Positions 17,586 to 26,518 of a stretch of 59,719 bases of DNA are shown piece after piece (the stretch's first letter is position 1; every line of letters starts with the position of its first letter). Under the pieces are notes generated by a model. That model was not told where the DNA came from and did not search any database. It saw only the letters and a list, made by a program, of their open reading frames with translations. The translations under genes and the position numbers were made by a program. The DNA is taken from the NCBI GenBank assembly GCA_905215555.1, contig CAJMQU010000028.1, positions 1-59,719 of the forward strand, given 5' to 3'. The stretch comes from an uncultured bacterium (GTDB taxonomy: Bacteria; Bacteroidota; Bacteroidia; Bacteroidales; Bacteroidaceae).

Positions 17586-19130
17586 ATGAAAAAAAGACAA
17601 AGAATGACGAAACAATTGTATGTGATTGCAGCCGTTTGCCTGTGGTTGCTCAGTGCTTGCCAATCTTCAACGTATAAGTATGAAGCGGTATATAAAGACC
17701 TGCCTTTTGATATGCCAAGGGTAGAAGCACCGAAATTCCCCGATCGCAAGGTGAACCTTGCTGACTTTGGCGCAGTGGGTAATGGCGAAGAACTTTGTAC
17801 GACCGCCTTTGCCAAAGCCATCGATGCTTTGGTGGAAAAGGGGGGCGGACACTTGATTGTTCCTGCCGGTGTCTGGTTTACCGGACCGATTGTGCTGAAG
17901 AGTAATATAGACCTGCATCTGGAAAAAGGTGCTGTCATTCTCTTTTCGCCCAATGTAGATTTATATCCGTTGGTAGAGACTGTTTTTGAGGGTTTGGATA
18001 CCCGCCGTTGCCAGTCGCCCGTTTCCGGCCGTAATCTGGAAAATGTAGCGATAACGGGAGAAGGCGCCATTGATGGTAACGGACATTACTGGCGTCCTCT
18101 GAAGCGGGAGAAAGTAACGGAAGGCGTATGGAGGCAGACCATTGCCCGTGGTGGGGTTTATAAACGTCCCACCTATTGGTTCCCTTATCCGCAAACGCTG
18201 AAAGGCGATACTATCAGCAATATGAATGTGCCCCAGGACTTGAAGACGGAGGAGGAGTGGCAGAGTGTGCGTCATTTCCTTCGTCCGGTGATGGTGAGCT
18301 TGATAGAGTGTAAGAATGTATGGTTGCAGGGAGTGATTTTCCAGAATTCACCTGCTTGGAATCTGCATCCGTTGATGTGCGAGAATGTGCTGATAGAAGA
18401 GGTGCAGGTTCGCAATCCGAGCTATGCGCAGAATGGCGATGGACTGGATCTGGAGTCTTGCAAGAATGCTCTGATTGTGAATTCCACGTTTGACGTGGGC
18501 GATGACGGCATTTGTCTCAAGAGTGGCAAGGATGAGGATGGACGCCACCGTGGACGTGTTTGCGAGAATGTGGTGGTAGACGGTTGTACAGTGTTCAAAG
18601 GCCACGGAGGTTTCGTGGTAGGTAGTGAGATGAGTGGCGGTGTACGCAATGTATCTGTCAGCAATTGCCAGTTCCTCGGTACGGATGTAGGTTTGCGTTT
18701 CAAGAGCAAACGTGGACGTGGCGGGGTAGTGGAGAATATCTGGATACGTAATATCTCCATGATGGATATTCCGACAGAACCGATAACCTTCAATCTTTAT
18801 TATGGAGGCAAATCGGCAGTCGAAGTGCTGGAAAGCGGTGAAGTGGTGCCCGCTAAGGTAGAACCGATCCCGGTGGATGAAACAACGCCTTGTTTCCGCA
18901 ATATTCATGTTGAGAATTTGGTTTGTGCCGGTGCTCGTCGCGCTTTGTTCTTTAATGGTATTCCGGAAATGCCTATCGACGGCATTATGCTGAAGAATGT
19001 GGATATCACCTCAAAGCTGGGAGCAGAATTTGTATATAGTAAGAATATCACCATGAAGAATGTAAATATTCGTAATATGGAAGGGGAGAAAGTTGTGACC
19101 CGTTATTGCGAAAGCGTGACAGAGAAATAA
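17586..19130 (+). CDS. GH28 polygalacturonase/rhamnogalacturonan hydrolase lipoprotein
   Basis: A 514-residue parallel beta-helix enzyme hydrolysing GalA linkages in pectin. The lipobox WLLSAC indicates a lipoprotein; the ATG at 17604 is a possible alternative start with an equally good signal. GH28 catalytic motifs are all recognisable in order: NGDGLDLES, GDDGICLKSG, GHGGFVVGSE and RFKSKRGRGG. It ends the RG enzyme operon; no strong terminator hairpin follows. Substrate could be homogalacturonan or RG-I; the neighbouring PL11 and GH106 suggest RG-I. Confidence 0.9.
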   Translation: MKKRQRMTKQLYVIAAVCLWLLSACQSSTYKYEAVYKDLPFDMPRVEAPKFPDRKVNLADFGAVGNGEELCTTAFAKAIDALVEKGGGHLIVPAGVWFTGPIVLKSNIDLHLEKGAVILFSPNVDLYPLVETVFEGLDTRRCQSPVSGRNLENVAITGEGAIDGNGHYWRPLKREKVTEGVWRQTIARGGVYKRPTYWFPYPQTLKGDTISNMNVPQDLKTEEEWQSVRHFLRPVMVSLIECKNVWLQGVIFQNSPAWNLHPLMCENVLIEEVQVRNPSYAQNGDGLDLESCKNALIVNSTFDVGDDGICLKSGKDEDGRHRGRVCENVVVDGCTVFKGHGGFVVGSEMSGGVRNVSVSNCQFLGTDVGLRFKSKRGRGGVVENIWIRNISMMDIPTEPITFNLYYGGKSAVEVLESGEVVPAKVEPIPVDETTPCFRNIHVENLVCAGARRALFFNGIPEMPIDGIMLKNVDITSKLGAEFVYSKNITMKNVNIRNMEGEKVVTRYCESVTEK

Positions 19131-19189
19131 TAATTCTTCTCTGCTTTTAAGTTGTAATTATTAATTCTGTGCAGAGCGTGGCATATCTG

Positions 19190-19253
19190 TCAGAAACAAT
19201 ATCTTTTCAGTCAAAACTGATACAGAGTATAGGGGAGTAATCCCCTATTTTTG
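19190..19253 (+). promoter_or_regulatory. RhaR-type operator and promoter of the rhamnose operon
   Basis: TCAGAA at 19190-19195, TCAAAA at 19211-19216 (21 bp apart), 29 bp, then TATTTTTG at 19246-19253. A 6-bp palindrome AGGGGA-gtaa-TCCCCT (19231-19246) lies inside the spacer and ends on the first T of the -7 box. Transcription should start near 19260, about 20 bases before rhaB. Confidence 0.75.
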
Positions 19254-19278
19254 TATCGTCAAAAATCTATTTAATATC

Positions 19279-20736
19279 ATGAAACATTGCTTTTTTGCGG
19301 TCGACCTGGGAGCTACCAGCGGTCGTACTATCTTGGGAACGTTCACTCCGCAGGGATTGGAATTGCAGGATGTGAACCGCTTTCCTAACCATCTGATTGA
19401 AATCGGAGGACATTACTACTGGGATATTTACGAATTGTACCGCCACATTTTAGAGGGACTGAAACTGGTTGCCCGTATGGAGGATGTACAGATAACTTCC
19501 ATCGGAATTGACACGTGGGGAGTGGATTTCGTATGCGTCGGCAAAGATGGCGCCTTGCTCCGTCAACCTTACTCTTATCGCGATCCTCATACCATAGGTG
19601 CCCCAGAAGCGTTTTTCGCCCGAGTTCCCCGTAAGCAAGTGTACGGATGGACGGGGATTCAGGTCATGAATTTTAATTCACTTTTCCAATTAGATACATT
19701 GCGCCGCAATAATGACAGTGCCTTGACTGCTGCTGATAAGCTGCTCTTTATGCCCGATGCACTCAGCTACTTGCTGACGGGCGAGATGGTGACAGAATAT
19801 ACTATCGCCAGTACTGCTCAACTGGTGAATGCTGAAACACGTCGCCTGGAGCCTGTTTTGCTCGAAGCACTCGGACTGACGGAAAATAATTTCGGTCGTT
19901 TTGTATATCCGGGTGAGAAGGTGGGAGTATTGACAAAAGAAATACAAACGATTACCGGACTGGGTGCCATACCTGTGATTGCCGTTGCCGGACATGATAC
20001 CGCATCGGCTGTTGCTGCCGTACCTGCTTTGGATCGTAACTTTGCTTATCTAAGCAGCGGTACATGGTCGCTGATGGGAGTGGAGACGGATGCACCGGTC
20101 ATCAATGAGGAAACTGAAGCACTGAACTTTACGAATGAAGGAGGGGTGGACGGAACCATTCGTCTGTTGAAGAATATTTGTGGAATGTGGTTGCTGGAAC
20201 GTTGCCGTTGCAATTGGGAGGAAGTATCTTATCCCGAACTAATTGCCGAGGCACAGGCATGCGAACCGTTCCGTAGCCTGATAAATCCGGATGACGCGTT
20301 ATTTGCCAATCCGGCGGATATGGAGCAAGCCATCCGTACCTATTGTGCCGACCATAGCCAGCCGAAACCCGAAACCCGCGGACAAGTGGTACGCTGCATT
20401 TTCGAAAGTTTGGCATTGCGTTACCGCCAGGTGTTGGAGAATCTGCGTGTCCTTTCTCCCCGTCCGGTGGAAGTGTTGCACGTCATTGGCGGTGGAAGTC
20501 GCAATGATTTGCTGAACCAGTGGACCGCCAATGCGCTGGGTGTACCCGTCGTTGCAGGGCCGTCGGAAGCGACAGCCATCGGCAATGTGATGATACAAGC
20601 CCTGGTGGCCGGTGCAGCGAGTGACATCGTGTCCATGCGTCAGCTCGTCAACCGCTCCATCCCGTTAAAGACTTTTAAACCCGAAGACGTGGAAGTGTGG
20701 AATGTCGCCTACCAGAAGTTCTTGCAGTTGGCATAA
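19279..20736 (+). CDS. rhaB: L-rhamnulokinase
   Basis: A 485-residue FGGY-family sugar kinase phosphorylating L-rhamnulose. Visible motifs are DLGATSGR (phosphate binding, about residues 9-16), AGHDTASAVAAVP and LSSGTWSLMGVE in the actin-like fold, and GGGSRNDLLNQWTANAL near the C-terminus. It is followed by isomerase, permease and aldolase genes, which fixes the sugar as rhamnose. It is the first gene behind a RhaR-type promoter. In B. thetaiotaomicron the gene is named rhaK. Cytoplasmic. Confidence 0.93.
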   Translation: MKHCFFAVDLGATSGRTILGTFTPQGLELQDVNRFPNHLIEIGGHYYWDIYELYRHILEGLKLVARMEDVQITSIGIDTWGVDFVCVGKDGALLRQPYSYRDPHTIGAPEAFFARVPRKQVYGWTGIQVMNFNSLFQLDTLRRNNDSALTAADKLLFMPDALSYLLTGEMVTEYTIASTAQLVNAETRRLEPVLLEALGLTENNFGRFVYPGEKVGVLTKEIQTITGLGAIPVIAVAGHDTASAVAAVPALDRNFAYLSSGTWSLMGVETDAPVINEETEALNFTNEGGVDGTIRLLKNICGMWLLERCRCNWEEVSYPELIAEAQACEPFRSLINPDDALFANPADMEQAIRTYCADHSQPKPETRGQVVRCIFESLALRYRQVLENLRVLSPRPVEVLHVIGGGSRNDLLNQWTANALGVPVVAGPSEATAIGNVMIQALVAGAASDIVSMRQLVNRSIPLKTFKPEDVEVWNVAYQKFLQLA

Positions 20737-20800
20737 TCCCTTGTCTTACTCCGCAAGCTATAATTTTTAATTTATAATTTATAATTAAACTGATACCATC

Positions 20801-22051
20801 ATGAAAGAAGAATTAATTCAGAGAGCTTATGAAGTGGCAAAAGAACGTTATGCTGCTATCGGCGTGGATGTAGAAAAAGCGATGGACGCTTTGCAAAAGA
20901 TTTCCCTCTCCCTGCACTGCTGGCAGGCCGACGATGTGGCCGGATTTGAAGCGCAGAGTGTGCTGACCGGAGGAATTCAGGCTACGGGAAACTATCCCGG
21001 CAAAGCTCGCAATATGGAAGAATTGAGACAGGACGTGCTGAAAGCAGCCAGTTATATCCCCGGAACCCATCGTCTGAACCTGCATGAAATCTATGGTGAT
21101 TTCGGGGGCAAGTTCGTTGACCGCGATCAAGTAGAACCGGCCCATTTCGAAAGCTGGATGCAGTGGGCTGCCGAAAACAATATGAAACTGGACTTCAACT
21201 CCACCTCTTTCTCCCATCCGAAGAGTGGTAACCTCACCCTCTCAAATCCGGATAAGGGTATCCGTGATTTCTGGGTGGAACACACCAAACGTTGCCGTGC
21301 CATTGCCGAGGAGATGGGACGTCGTCAGGGCGATCCTTGTATCATGAACTTGTGGGTGCATGATGGCAGCAAAGACATCACTGTCAACCGTATGCTCTAC
21401 CGCGACCTGCTGAAAGATTCTCTCGACCGCATCTTCGAAGTGGAATACAAGAATATGAAGGATTGCGTTGAATCCAAAGTATTCGGTATCGGTCTGGAAA
21501 GCTACACGGTGGGTTCCAACGATTTCTATATCGGTTATGGCGTAAGCCGCAACAAGATTGTTACGCTGGATACTGGCCACTTCCACCCGACGGAAAGCGT
21601 TGCAGATAAGTTGTCCTCACTGTTGTTGTTCATTCCTGAGATTATGTTGCATGTGAGCCGCCCGGTACGTTGGGACTCTGACCATGTGACGATTATGAAC
21701 GATGAAACGATGGATCTCTGCAAGGAAATCGTACGTTGCAATGCCCTCGACCGCGTACATATCGGTCTGGACTACTTCGATGCCAGCATCAACCGTATCG
21801 GTGCTTATGTTATCGGCAGCCGTGCCACTCAGAAGTGTGTGCTTCAAGCTTTGTTGGAACCGCTGGATACATTGCGCCAATACGAGGCGAACGACCAGTT
21901 GTTCGAACGTCTTGCCTTACTCGAAGAGGGTAAATCTCTGCCGTGGAATGCTGTTTGGGATATGTTCTGCTTGAAGAATGGTGTACCTGTGGGTGAAGAA
22001 TTCATTGCCGAGATACAGAAATATGAAGCAGACGTTACTTCTAAACGCTGA
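20801..22051 (+). CDS. rhaA: L-rhamnose isomerase
   Basis: A 416-residue metal-dependent isomerase converting L-rhamnose to L-rhamnulose. Length and sequence match the RhaA family throughout, including SLHCWQADDVAGFE near residue 32, NLHEIYGDF, and metal-ligand segments WVHDGSKD and LDTGHFHPTE. The 64-bp gap from rhaB is AT-rich (taatttataatttataatt) with no promoter. The permease gene starts 21 bp after the stop. The B. thetaiotaomicron name is rhaI. Cytoplasmic. Confidence 0.95.
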   Translation: MKEELIQRAYEVAKERYAAIGVDVEKAMDALQKISLSLHCWQADDVAGFEAQSVLTGGIQATGNYPGKARNMEELRQDVLKAASYIPGTHRLNLHEIYGDFGGKFVDRDQVEPAHFESWMQWAAENNMKLDFNSTSFSHPKSGNLTLSNPDKGIRDFWVEHTKRCRAIAEEMGRRQGDPCIMNLWVHDGSKDITVNRMLYRDLLKDSLDRIFEVEYKNMKDCVESKVFGIGLESYTVGSNDFYIGYGVSRNKIVTLDTGHFHPTESVADKLSSLLLFIPEIMLHVSRPVRWDSDHVTIMNDETMDLCKEIVRCNALDRVHIGLDYFDASINRIGAYVIGSRATQKCVLQALLEPLDTLRQYEANDQLFERLALLEEGKSLPWNAVWDMFCLKNGVPVGEEFIAEIQKYEADVTSKR

Positions 22052-22072
22052 AATTAGTGTACATTTGTAGCT

Positions 22073-23104
22073 ATGAATACACTGATAGGACTTTTGATTA
22101 TTGCCATTGGTAGTTTCGGGCAGAGCAGCTCGTATGTACCGATAAAAAAAGTAGACGGCTGGTCGTGGGAAAGCTTCTGGCTGGTGCAAGGGATCTTTGC
22201 ATGGCTTGTCTTTCCGTTGCTGGGCGCACTGCTTGCCATTCCGGCGGGAAGCTCCCTGTTGGAACTTTGGGATGCGGGTGGTGCCCTGCCTGCTATAGTT
22301 TACGGTGTGCTGTGGGGCGTGGGTGGACTGACTTTTGGTTTGAGTATGCGCTATTTGGGGGTAGCGCTCGGACAGAGTATCGCTCTCGGCACGTGTGCCG
22401 GTTTCGGTACACTCTTCCCGGCTTTGTTTGCCGGAAAGGATTTGCTGCACGGCGAGGGGCTGATGTTACTCATCGGAGTATGTATCACGCTGGCGGGTAT
22501 CGCCATCATTGGATATGCCGGTAGTCTTCGTTCCAAAAATATGACGGAAGAGGAAAAGCGTGCGGCAGTTAAGGATTTTGCACTGACGAAAGGTTTGCTC
22601 GTGGCTTTGCTGGCGGGTGTGATGAGTGCTTGTTTCGCTCTCGGACTGGATGCGGGAACACCGATTAAGCAGGCTGCGCTTGATGGTGAGGTTGAGGCTC
22701 TGTATGCTGGACTCCCTGTGATTTTCCTGGTGACCCTCGGCGGTTTCTGTACAAATGCGGTTTACTGCATTCAGCAGAATATCAAAAATAAGACGGGGAG
22801 GGAATATCTGTCCGTGAAAGGTTCAGTACTGACGAATAACCTCTTGTTCTGTGCCCTTGCCGGTGTGTTGTGGTACAGTCAGTTCTTCGGTCTCGAAATG
22901 GGAAAGAGCTTCCTGACAGACAGTCCTGTGCTGCTTGCTTTCTCATGGAGCATCCTGATGTCGCTGAACGTCACATTCAGTAATGTGTGGGGCATCTTAT
23001 TGAAGGAATGGAAAGGTGTCAGTAACACCACTATCGCGGTGCTTATCCTTGGTCTGATCGTGTTGATATCTTCTATTATCGTAGTGGCTATGGCACAAGC
23101 ATAA
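22073..23104 (+). CDS. rhaT: L-rhamnose/proton symporter
   Basis: A 343-residue polytopic inner-membrane protein with about ten hydrophobic segments, beginning GLLIIAIGSFGQSSSYVPIKK, which is characteristic of RhaT permeases of the drug/metabolite transporter superfamily. It imports L-rhamnose with protons. The position between isomerase and aldolase genes agrees. An inverted-repeat element follows the gene (23107-23187). The B. thetaiotaomicron name is rhaP. Confidence 0.92.
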   Translation: MNTLIGLLIIAIGSFGQSSSYVPIKKVDGWSWESFWLVQGIFAWLVFPLLGALLAIPAGSSLLELWDAGGALPAIVYGVLWGVGGLTFGLSMRYLGVALGQSIALGTCAGFGTLFPALFAGKDLLHGEGLMLLIGVCITLAGIAIIGYAGSLRSKNMTEEEKRAAVKDFALTKGLLVALLAGVMSACFALGLDAGTPIKQAALDGEVEALYAGLPVIFLVTLGGFCTNAVYCIQQNIKNKTGREYLSVKGSVLTNNLLFCALAGVLWYSQFFGLEMGKSFLTDSPVLLAFSWSILMSLNVTFSNVWGILLKEWKGVSNTTIAVLILGLIVLISSIIVVAMAQA

Positions 23105-23106
23105 TT

Positions 23107-23187
23107 AAAGAGTTAAAGAATGAAAGAATGAAAGAGTTGTTGTACGGCATGATAGCGTAGCCTAACTTTTTCATTCTTTCACTCTTT
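23107..23187. repeat. Intergenic inverted-repeat element between rhaT and rhaD
   Basis: Arms of 24 bp (23115-23138 and 23164-23187; 22 of 24 positions complementary) built from repeats of AAAGAATG flank a 25-bp core. The left side also has a direct repeat of the same word. In the message this would form a hairpin inside the rha operon and could protect or separate the upstream and downstream parts. Confidence 0.65.
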
Positions 23188-23211
23188 TATTATTAATTCA
23201 CATATTATTTT

Positions 23212-24021
23212 ATGAAATCAATTCTTGAAAATCGCCCAGCATTGACTTATGCAGTCAATCAAGCGGCAGAAGTAGCCGGATATCTCTGGCAAAAAGGGTG
23301 GGCTGAACGCAATGGCGGTAACATCACCCTGAATATCACCGAGTTTGTAGACGATGAAATAAAGGCATTGCCTGCCATCAGCGAAGTAAAACAAATAGGT
23401 GCTACTCTTCCTTATCTGAAAGGTTGTTATTTCTATTGTAAAGGTACTAATAAACGTATGCGTGATTTGGCTCGTTGGCCGATGGAGCACGGTTCTGTCA
23501 TCCGGATTCTGGACGACTGCGCCACTTATGTCATCATCGCCGATCATCCGGTAATGCCTACTTCCGAGCTGCCTGCCCACCTCAGTGTGCACAATCGTCT
23601 GATTGAGAAAGGTTCTCCCTACAAGGCTTCTCTGCATACTCATCCTATCGAGCTGATTGCCATGACTCATTGCAAGAAGTTCCTCGAAAAAGATGTGGCT
23701 ACTAATTTGCTTTGGAGCATGATTCCCGAAACGAAAGCATTCTGTCCGCGTGGGTTGGGTATCATTCCTTACGAACTGCCGAGTTCGGTGAAATTGGCAG
23801 AGGCTACTATTGAGCAACTGGAAGACTATGATGTGGCTATGTGGGAAAAACACGGGGTTTTTGCTGTGGATGTAGATATAATGTCAGCTTTCGACCAGGT
23901 GGATGTGCTGAATAAGTCCGCTCTGATCTATATTGCTGCCAAGAATATGGGTTTTGAACCCGATGGCATGAGTCTGGAACAAATGCAGGAGATGACTCGT
24001 GCATTCAATCTGCCTAAATGA
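23212..24021 (+). CDS. rhaD: L-rhamnulose-1-phosphate aldolase
   Basis: A 269-residue class II aldolase splitting rhamnulose-1-phosphate to dihydroxyacetone phosphate and L-lactaldehyde. The fold signature GNGGNITLNITE-like segment (here AERNGGNITLNITE, about residues 36-49) and zinc ligands in HTHPIELIAMTH (about H141, H143) are present. Length is normal for RhaD. A GH105 gene follows after a hairpin, where I would have expected a lactaldehyde reductase. Confidence 0.93.
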   Translation: MKSILENRPALTYAVNQAAEVAGYLWQKGWAERNGGNITLNITEFVDDEIKALPAISEVKQIGATLPYLKGCYFYCKGTNKRMRDLARWPMEHGSVIRILDDCATYVIIADHPVMPTSELPAHLSVHNRLIEKGSPYKASLHTHPIELIAMTHCKKFLEKDVATNLLWSMIPETKAFCPRGLGIIPYELPSSVKLAEATIEQLEDYDVAMWEKHGVFAVDVDIMSAFDQVDVLNKSALIYIAAKNMGFEPDGMSLEQMQEMTRAFNLPK

Positions 24022-24033
24022 TGAGTAAATGTA

Positions 24034-24067
24034 TAGAAAGTGACTTTTGACACATGCTCACTTTCTA
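24034..24067 (+). promoter_or_regulatory. Intercistronic hairpin after rhaD
   Basis: A perfect 10-bp inverted repeat (tagaaagtga at 24034-24043, tcactttcta at 24058-24067) without a T-run lies between rhaD and the GH105 gene. It is more likely an mRNA-stabilising or processing hairpin than a full terminator. Confidence 0.5.
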
Positions 24068-24091
24068 CTAATTATTAATGACTGAAAAATT

Positions 24092-25390
24092 ATGAAGCGA
24101 ACATTCCTCTCCCTCGCCCTGCTGCTGGCAGCTGCAGCCCTTACCGCCCAAACTAAAATGACGGCAAGAGAAGCTGCCGTGAAGATTGCAGACCGCATTT
24201 TGGCTAGCACTACATACGAGTTCAAGAATACGAAGACTGGCGAAACATATAAGTCTGTCAAAAAGTTACCTCTTGATATGGACGTGAAGGTGGCGTGCAA
24301 ATACAATAACTGGCACTATACCAATGGAGTAACAAATATCGCCCTTATGGAACTGGGTGAAAAGCTTGGAGACAAGAAGTATGATAAATACGTCTTGAAG
24401 AATATGAATTTTGTATTCAATGAAGGCAATCTTGACTTCTTCCGCAAGCAATATGACGAAGCTTTCAAGCAAAATGGCTGGAATGCTGTCCGTAAATTGA
24501 GCTGGCATATGATTTTCCGTGGCAAGCGTTTGGATGATAACGGTCCGATGGGGGCCAGTCTGATAGAGTTACAGATGAAGCACCCTAATGATGCTTTTCT
24601 GGGTTATATTAATGAAACTGCCGAACATCTGAATTATGGCGAGCCCCGCTTGGTTGACGGTACTATTGCGCGTATCTGGCCCCACGTCAATACGATTTGG
24701 GCGGATGACGCCTTCATGGCTATCTCTTTCCTTGCCCGTATGGGTAAGATGACCGGTGATGAAAAGTATTTCAATGATGCTGCCAATCAGGTACTGAATT
24801 ATACCCGTTATCTTTGGTGTCCTGAAAAACGGATTTATTATCATTGCTATCATACGGATAATAAGGAGCACGGAGTGGCTCATTGGAGTCGTGCTAATGG
24901 TTGGGTGTTTATGGCACAGGCCGATTTGCTTAGTATGATGCCGAAGGATCATCCGATGCGTGAAGCCGTTATCGAGAACTTCCGTCAGCAGGCCAGCGGT
25001 GTGGCCCGTTATCAGGGTAAGAACGGACTTTGGCATCAACTTCTTGATAAAGAGGACTCTTATGAAGAAATCACCGGTACGGCAATGTTTGTATTCGGTA
25101 TTGCCCGTGGTGTAAAGGAAGGCTGGCTGCATCCCGACTTTATCTATGTGGCCGAACAAGGTCTGAAAGGCATGATGAAAAAGATTTCCGATAACGGAGA
25201 CGTAACCTCTATTTGTGTGGGAACTGGTATTATGCCTTCCATCGCATACTATTATAACCGTCCTACCCAAGAGAACGATCCTATGGGTGAAGGTCCTGTA
25301 CTCCGCGCGCTCGTTGAAATGATAGATGCTCCGAAGTATACGGAAATCAAGGCAGAACAGCAATATGATAAGATTGTTGTGAAGAAATAG
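24092..25390 (+). CDS. GH105 unsaturated rhamnogalacturonyl hydrolase
   Basis: A 432-residue secreted protein with a signal peptide to about residue 20 (LTAQ). The alpha/alpha-barrel shows GH105/GH88-type motifs: NTIWADDAFMAISFLARMG with the likely catalytic Asp pair, YHCYHTD, and HWSRANGWVFMAQADLLSMMP. It would remove the unsaturated uronic acid from lyase-generated oligosaccharides, exposing rhamnose. It is a second, free-standing GH105 besides the domain fused to the esterase. It is placed in the rhamnose operon directly after rhaD and ends at a strong terminator. Confidence 0.87.
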   Translation: MKRTFLSLALLLAAAALTAQTKMTAREAAVKIADRILASTTYEFKNTKTGETYKSVKKLPLDMDVKVACKYNNWHYTNGVTNIALMELGEKLGDKKYDKYVLKNMNFVFNEGNLDFFRKQYDEAFKQNGWNAVRKLSWHMIFRGKRLDDNGPMGASLIELQMKHPNDAFLGYINETAEHLNYGEPRLVDGTIARIWPHVNTIWADDAFMAISFLARMGKMTGDEKYFNDAANQVLNYTRYLWCPEKRIYYHCYHTDNKEHGVAHWSRANGWVFMAQADLLSMMPKDHPMREAVIENFRQQASGVARYQGKNGLWHQLLDKEDSYEEITGTAMFVFGIARGVKEGWLHPDFIYVAEQGLKGMMKKISDNGDVTSICVGTGIMPSIAYYYNRPTQENDPMGEGPVLRALVEMIDAPKYTEIKAEQQYDKIVVKK

Positions 25391-25418
25391 ATTCCCTTCT
25401 TTAATGATATTTATGGGT

Positions 25419-25465
25419 CCGTTCCGGGGGTATTTTACAATTAACCCGGAACGGGCATTTTTTTA
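25419..25465 (+). terminator. Terminator of the rhamnose operon
   Basis: A perfect 10-bp GC-rich stem (ccgttccggg at 25419-25428, cccggaacgg at 25445-25454) is followed by a T8 tract at 25458-25465. This is a textbook intrinsic terminator between GH105 and rhaR. Confidence 0.9.
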
Positions 25466-25480
25466 TTCACAAATAATTCC

Positions 25481-25489
25481 TATTTTTGC
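25481..25489 (+). promoter_or_regulatory. -7 promoter box for the AraC-type regulator
   Basis: TATTTTTGC matches TAnnTTTG and lies 28 bp before the ATG at 25517. Unlike the target promoters it has no TCAAAA half-sites at the 29-bp distance, so the regulator does not seem to use the shared operator on its own gene. Confidence 0.55.
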
Positions 25490-25516
25490 CCGAACCTATC
25501 ATGCAAAACACGTATT

Positions 25517-26443
25517 ATGACTAAGAACTATAATGATTTAGGAGTTGAATTCAAATATCTGATTGTGAATGATATGGACCATAAATTTGGTCTGTGGGTA
25601 AATACTGTAGGTTTTCAGGCTATTCAGCCAAATTCTCCTTATCCCCTGAAAGATCATCCTTCCGGCTACTTTTTTAATGCCCAAAAGGGGCGTGTTTTGC
25701 GTGAGTATCAGTTGGTCTACATCACAAAAGGACGCGGACTGTTTACTTCTGATACGACTCCTGAGAAACAAGTCTGCAAAGGACGGCTCATGGTGCTCTT
25801 CCCCGGGCAGTGGCATACTTATCATCCTTATCAGCAGACAGGCTGGAATGAATATTACATCGGTTTTGAAGGTCCGGTTATTGATGATATGATGCACGGT
25901 GGCTTTCTCTCTAAAGACAATCAAGTTTTGGAAGTCGGGCTGAATGAGGAATTGGTCACCCTTTTCTCACGTGCTTTGGAGATAGCGGAGGCGGATAAAA
26001 TATCTTCCCAGCAATATCTTTCCGGTATTGTTCTGCATATGATAGGGATGATTCTCTCTATTTCTAAGAATAAGATTTTTGAGATGGGGGATGTGGACCA
26101 GAAGATCGAGCAGGCGAAAATCATTATGAATGAGAATGTATTTAAGGATATTGATCCGGAAGAACTTGCGATGAAACTGAATATCAGTTATTCGTGGTTT
26201 CGCAAAGTATTCAAGGATTATACAGGATATGCGCCTGCAAAATATTTCCAGGAACTAAAGTTGCGTAAAGCAAAACAATTATTGGTTGGCACCTCTCAGT
26301 CAGTCAAGGAAATCTCTTTTATGCTCGACTATAAATCAACAGAACATTTCTTTTCTCTTTTTAAAAAACGCACAGGTTTTACTCCACTGGAATACAGATC
26401 TTTTGGCCGTGAGACTGATGTGGAAGAAGAGGGCTTATTGTAA
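25517..26443 (+). CDS. rhaR: AraC-family regulator, probable RhaR
   Basis: A 308-residue AraC-type activator. The N-terminal half (about 40-150) is a cupin-like ligand domain (FNAQKGRVLREYQLVYITKGRG, FPGQWHTYHPY). The C-terminal about 100 residues carry the two HTH motifs, with DIDPEELAMKLNISYSWFRKVFK followed by the diagnostic VKEISFMLDYKSTEHFFSLFKKRTGFTPLEYR. It follows the rhamnose operon, so rhamnose or a rhamnose derivative is the likely ligand. Five promoters around it share paired half-sites 21 bp apart, the spacing used by AraC-type double-HTH proteins. I infer that it activates rha, RG and pectin genes. Confidence 0.85.
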   Translation: MTKNYNDLGVEFKYLIVNDMDHKFGLWVNTVGFQAIQPNSPYPLKDHPSGYFFNAQKGRVLREYQLVYITKGRGLFTSDTTPEKQVCKGRLMVLFPGQWHTYHPYQQTGWNEYYIGFEGPVIDDMMHGGFLSKDNQVLEVGLNEELVTLFSRALEIAEADKISSQQYLSGIVLHMIGMILSISKNKIFEMGDVDQKIEQAKIIMNENVFKDIDPEELAMKLNISYSWFRKVFKDYTGYAPAKYFQELKLRKAKQLLVGTSQSVKEISFMLDYKSTEHFFSLFKKRTGFTPLEYRSFGRETDVEEEGLL

Positions 26444-26445
26444 AA

Positions 26446-26518
26446 TCAAAGCGATTGGTTTAAGGTCAAAATGATTATTGATTGATTGTGATTTAGGGGC
26501 TTTAAAGGAATATTTTTG
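26446..26518 (+). promoter_or_regulatory. Variant RhaR-type site with no gene directly behind it
   Basis: TCAAAG at 26446-26451, TCAAAA at 26466-26471 (20 bp apart), then 39 bp to TATTTTTG at 26511-26518. The spacer is 10 bp, one helical turn, longer than the others. The next gene begins at 27102. The stretch 26519-26960 holds another -7-like TACTTTTGC (26621-26629), a nested hairpin (26804-26844) and no open reading frame I can support. Confidence 0.45.
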
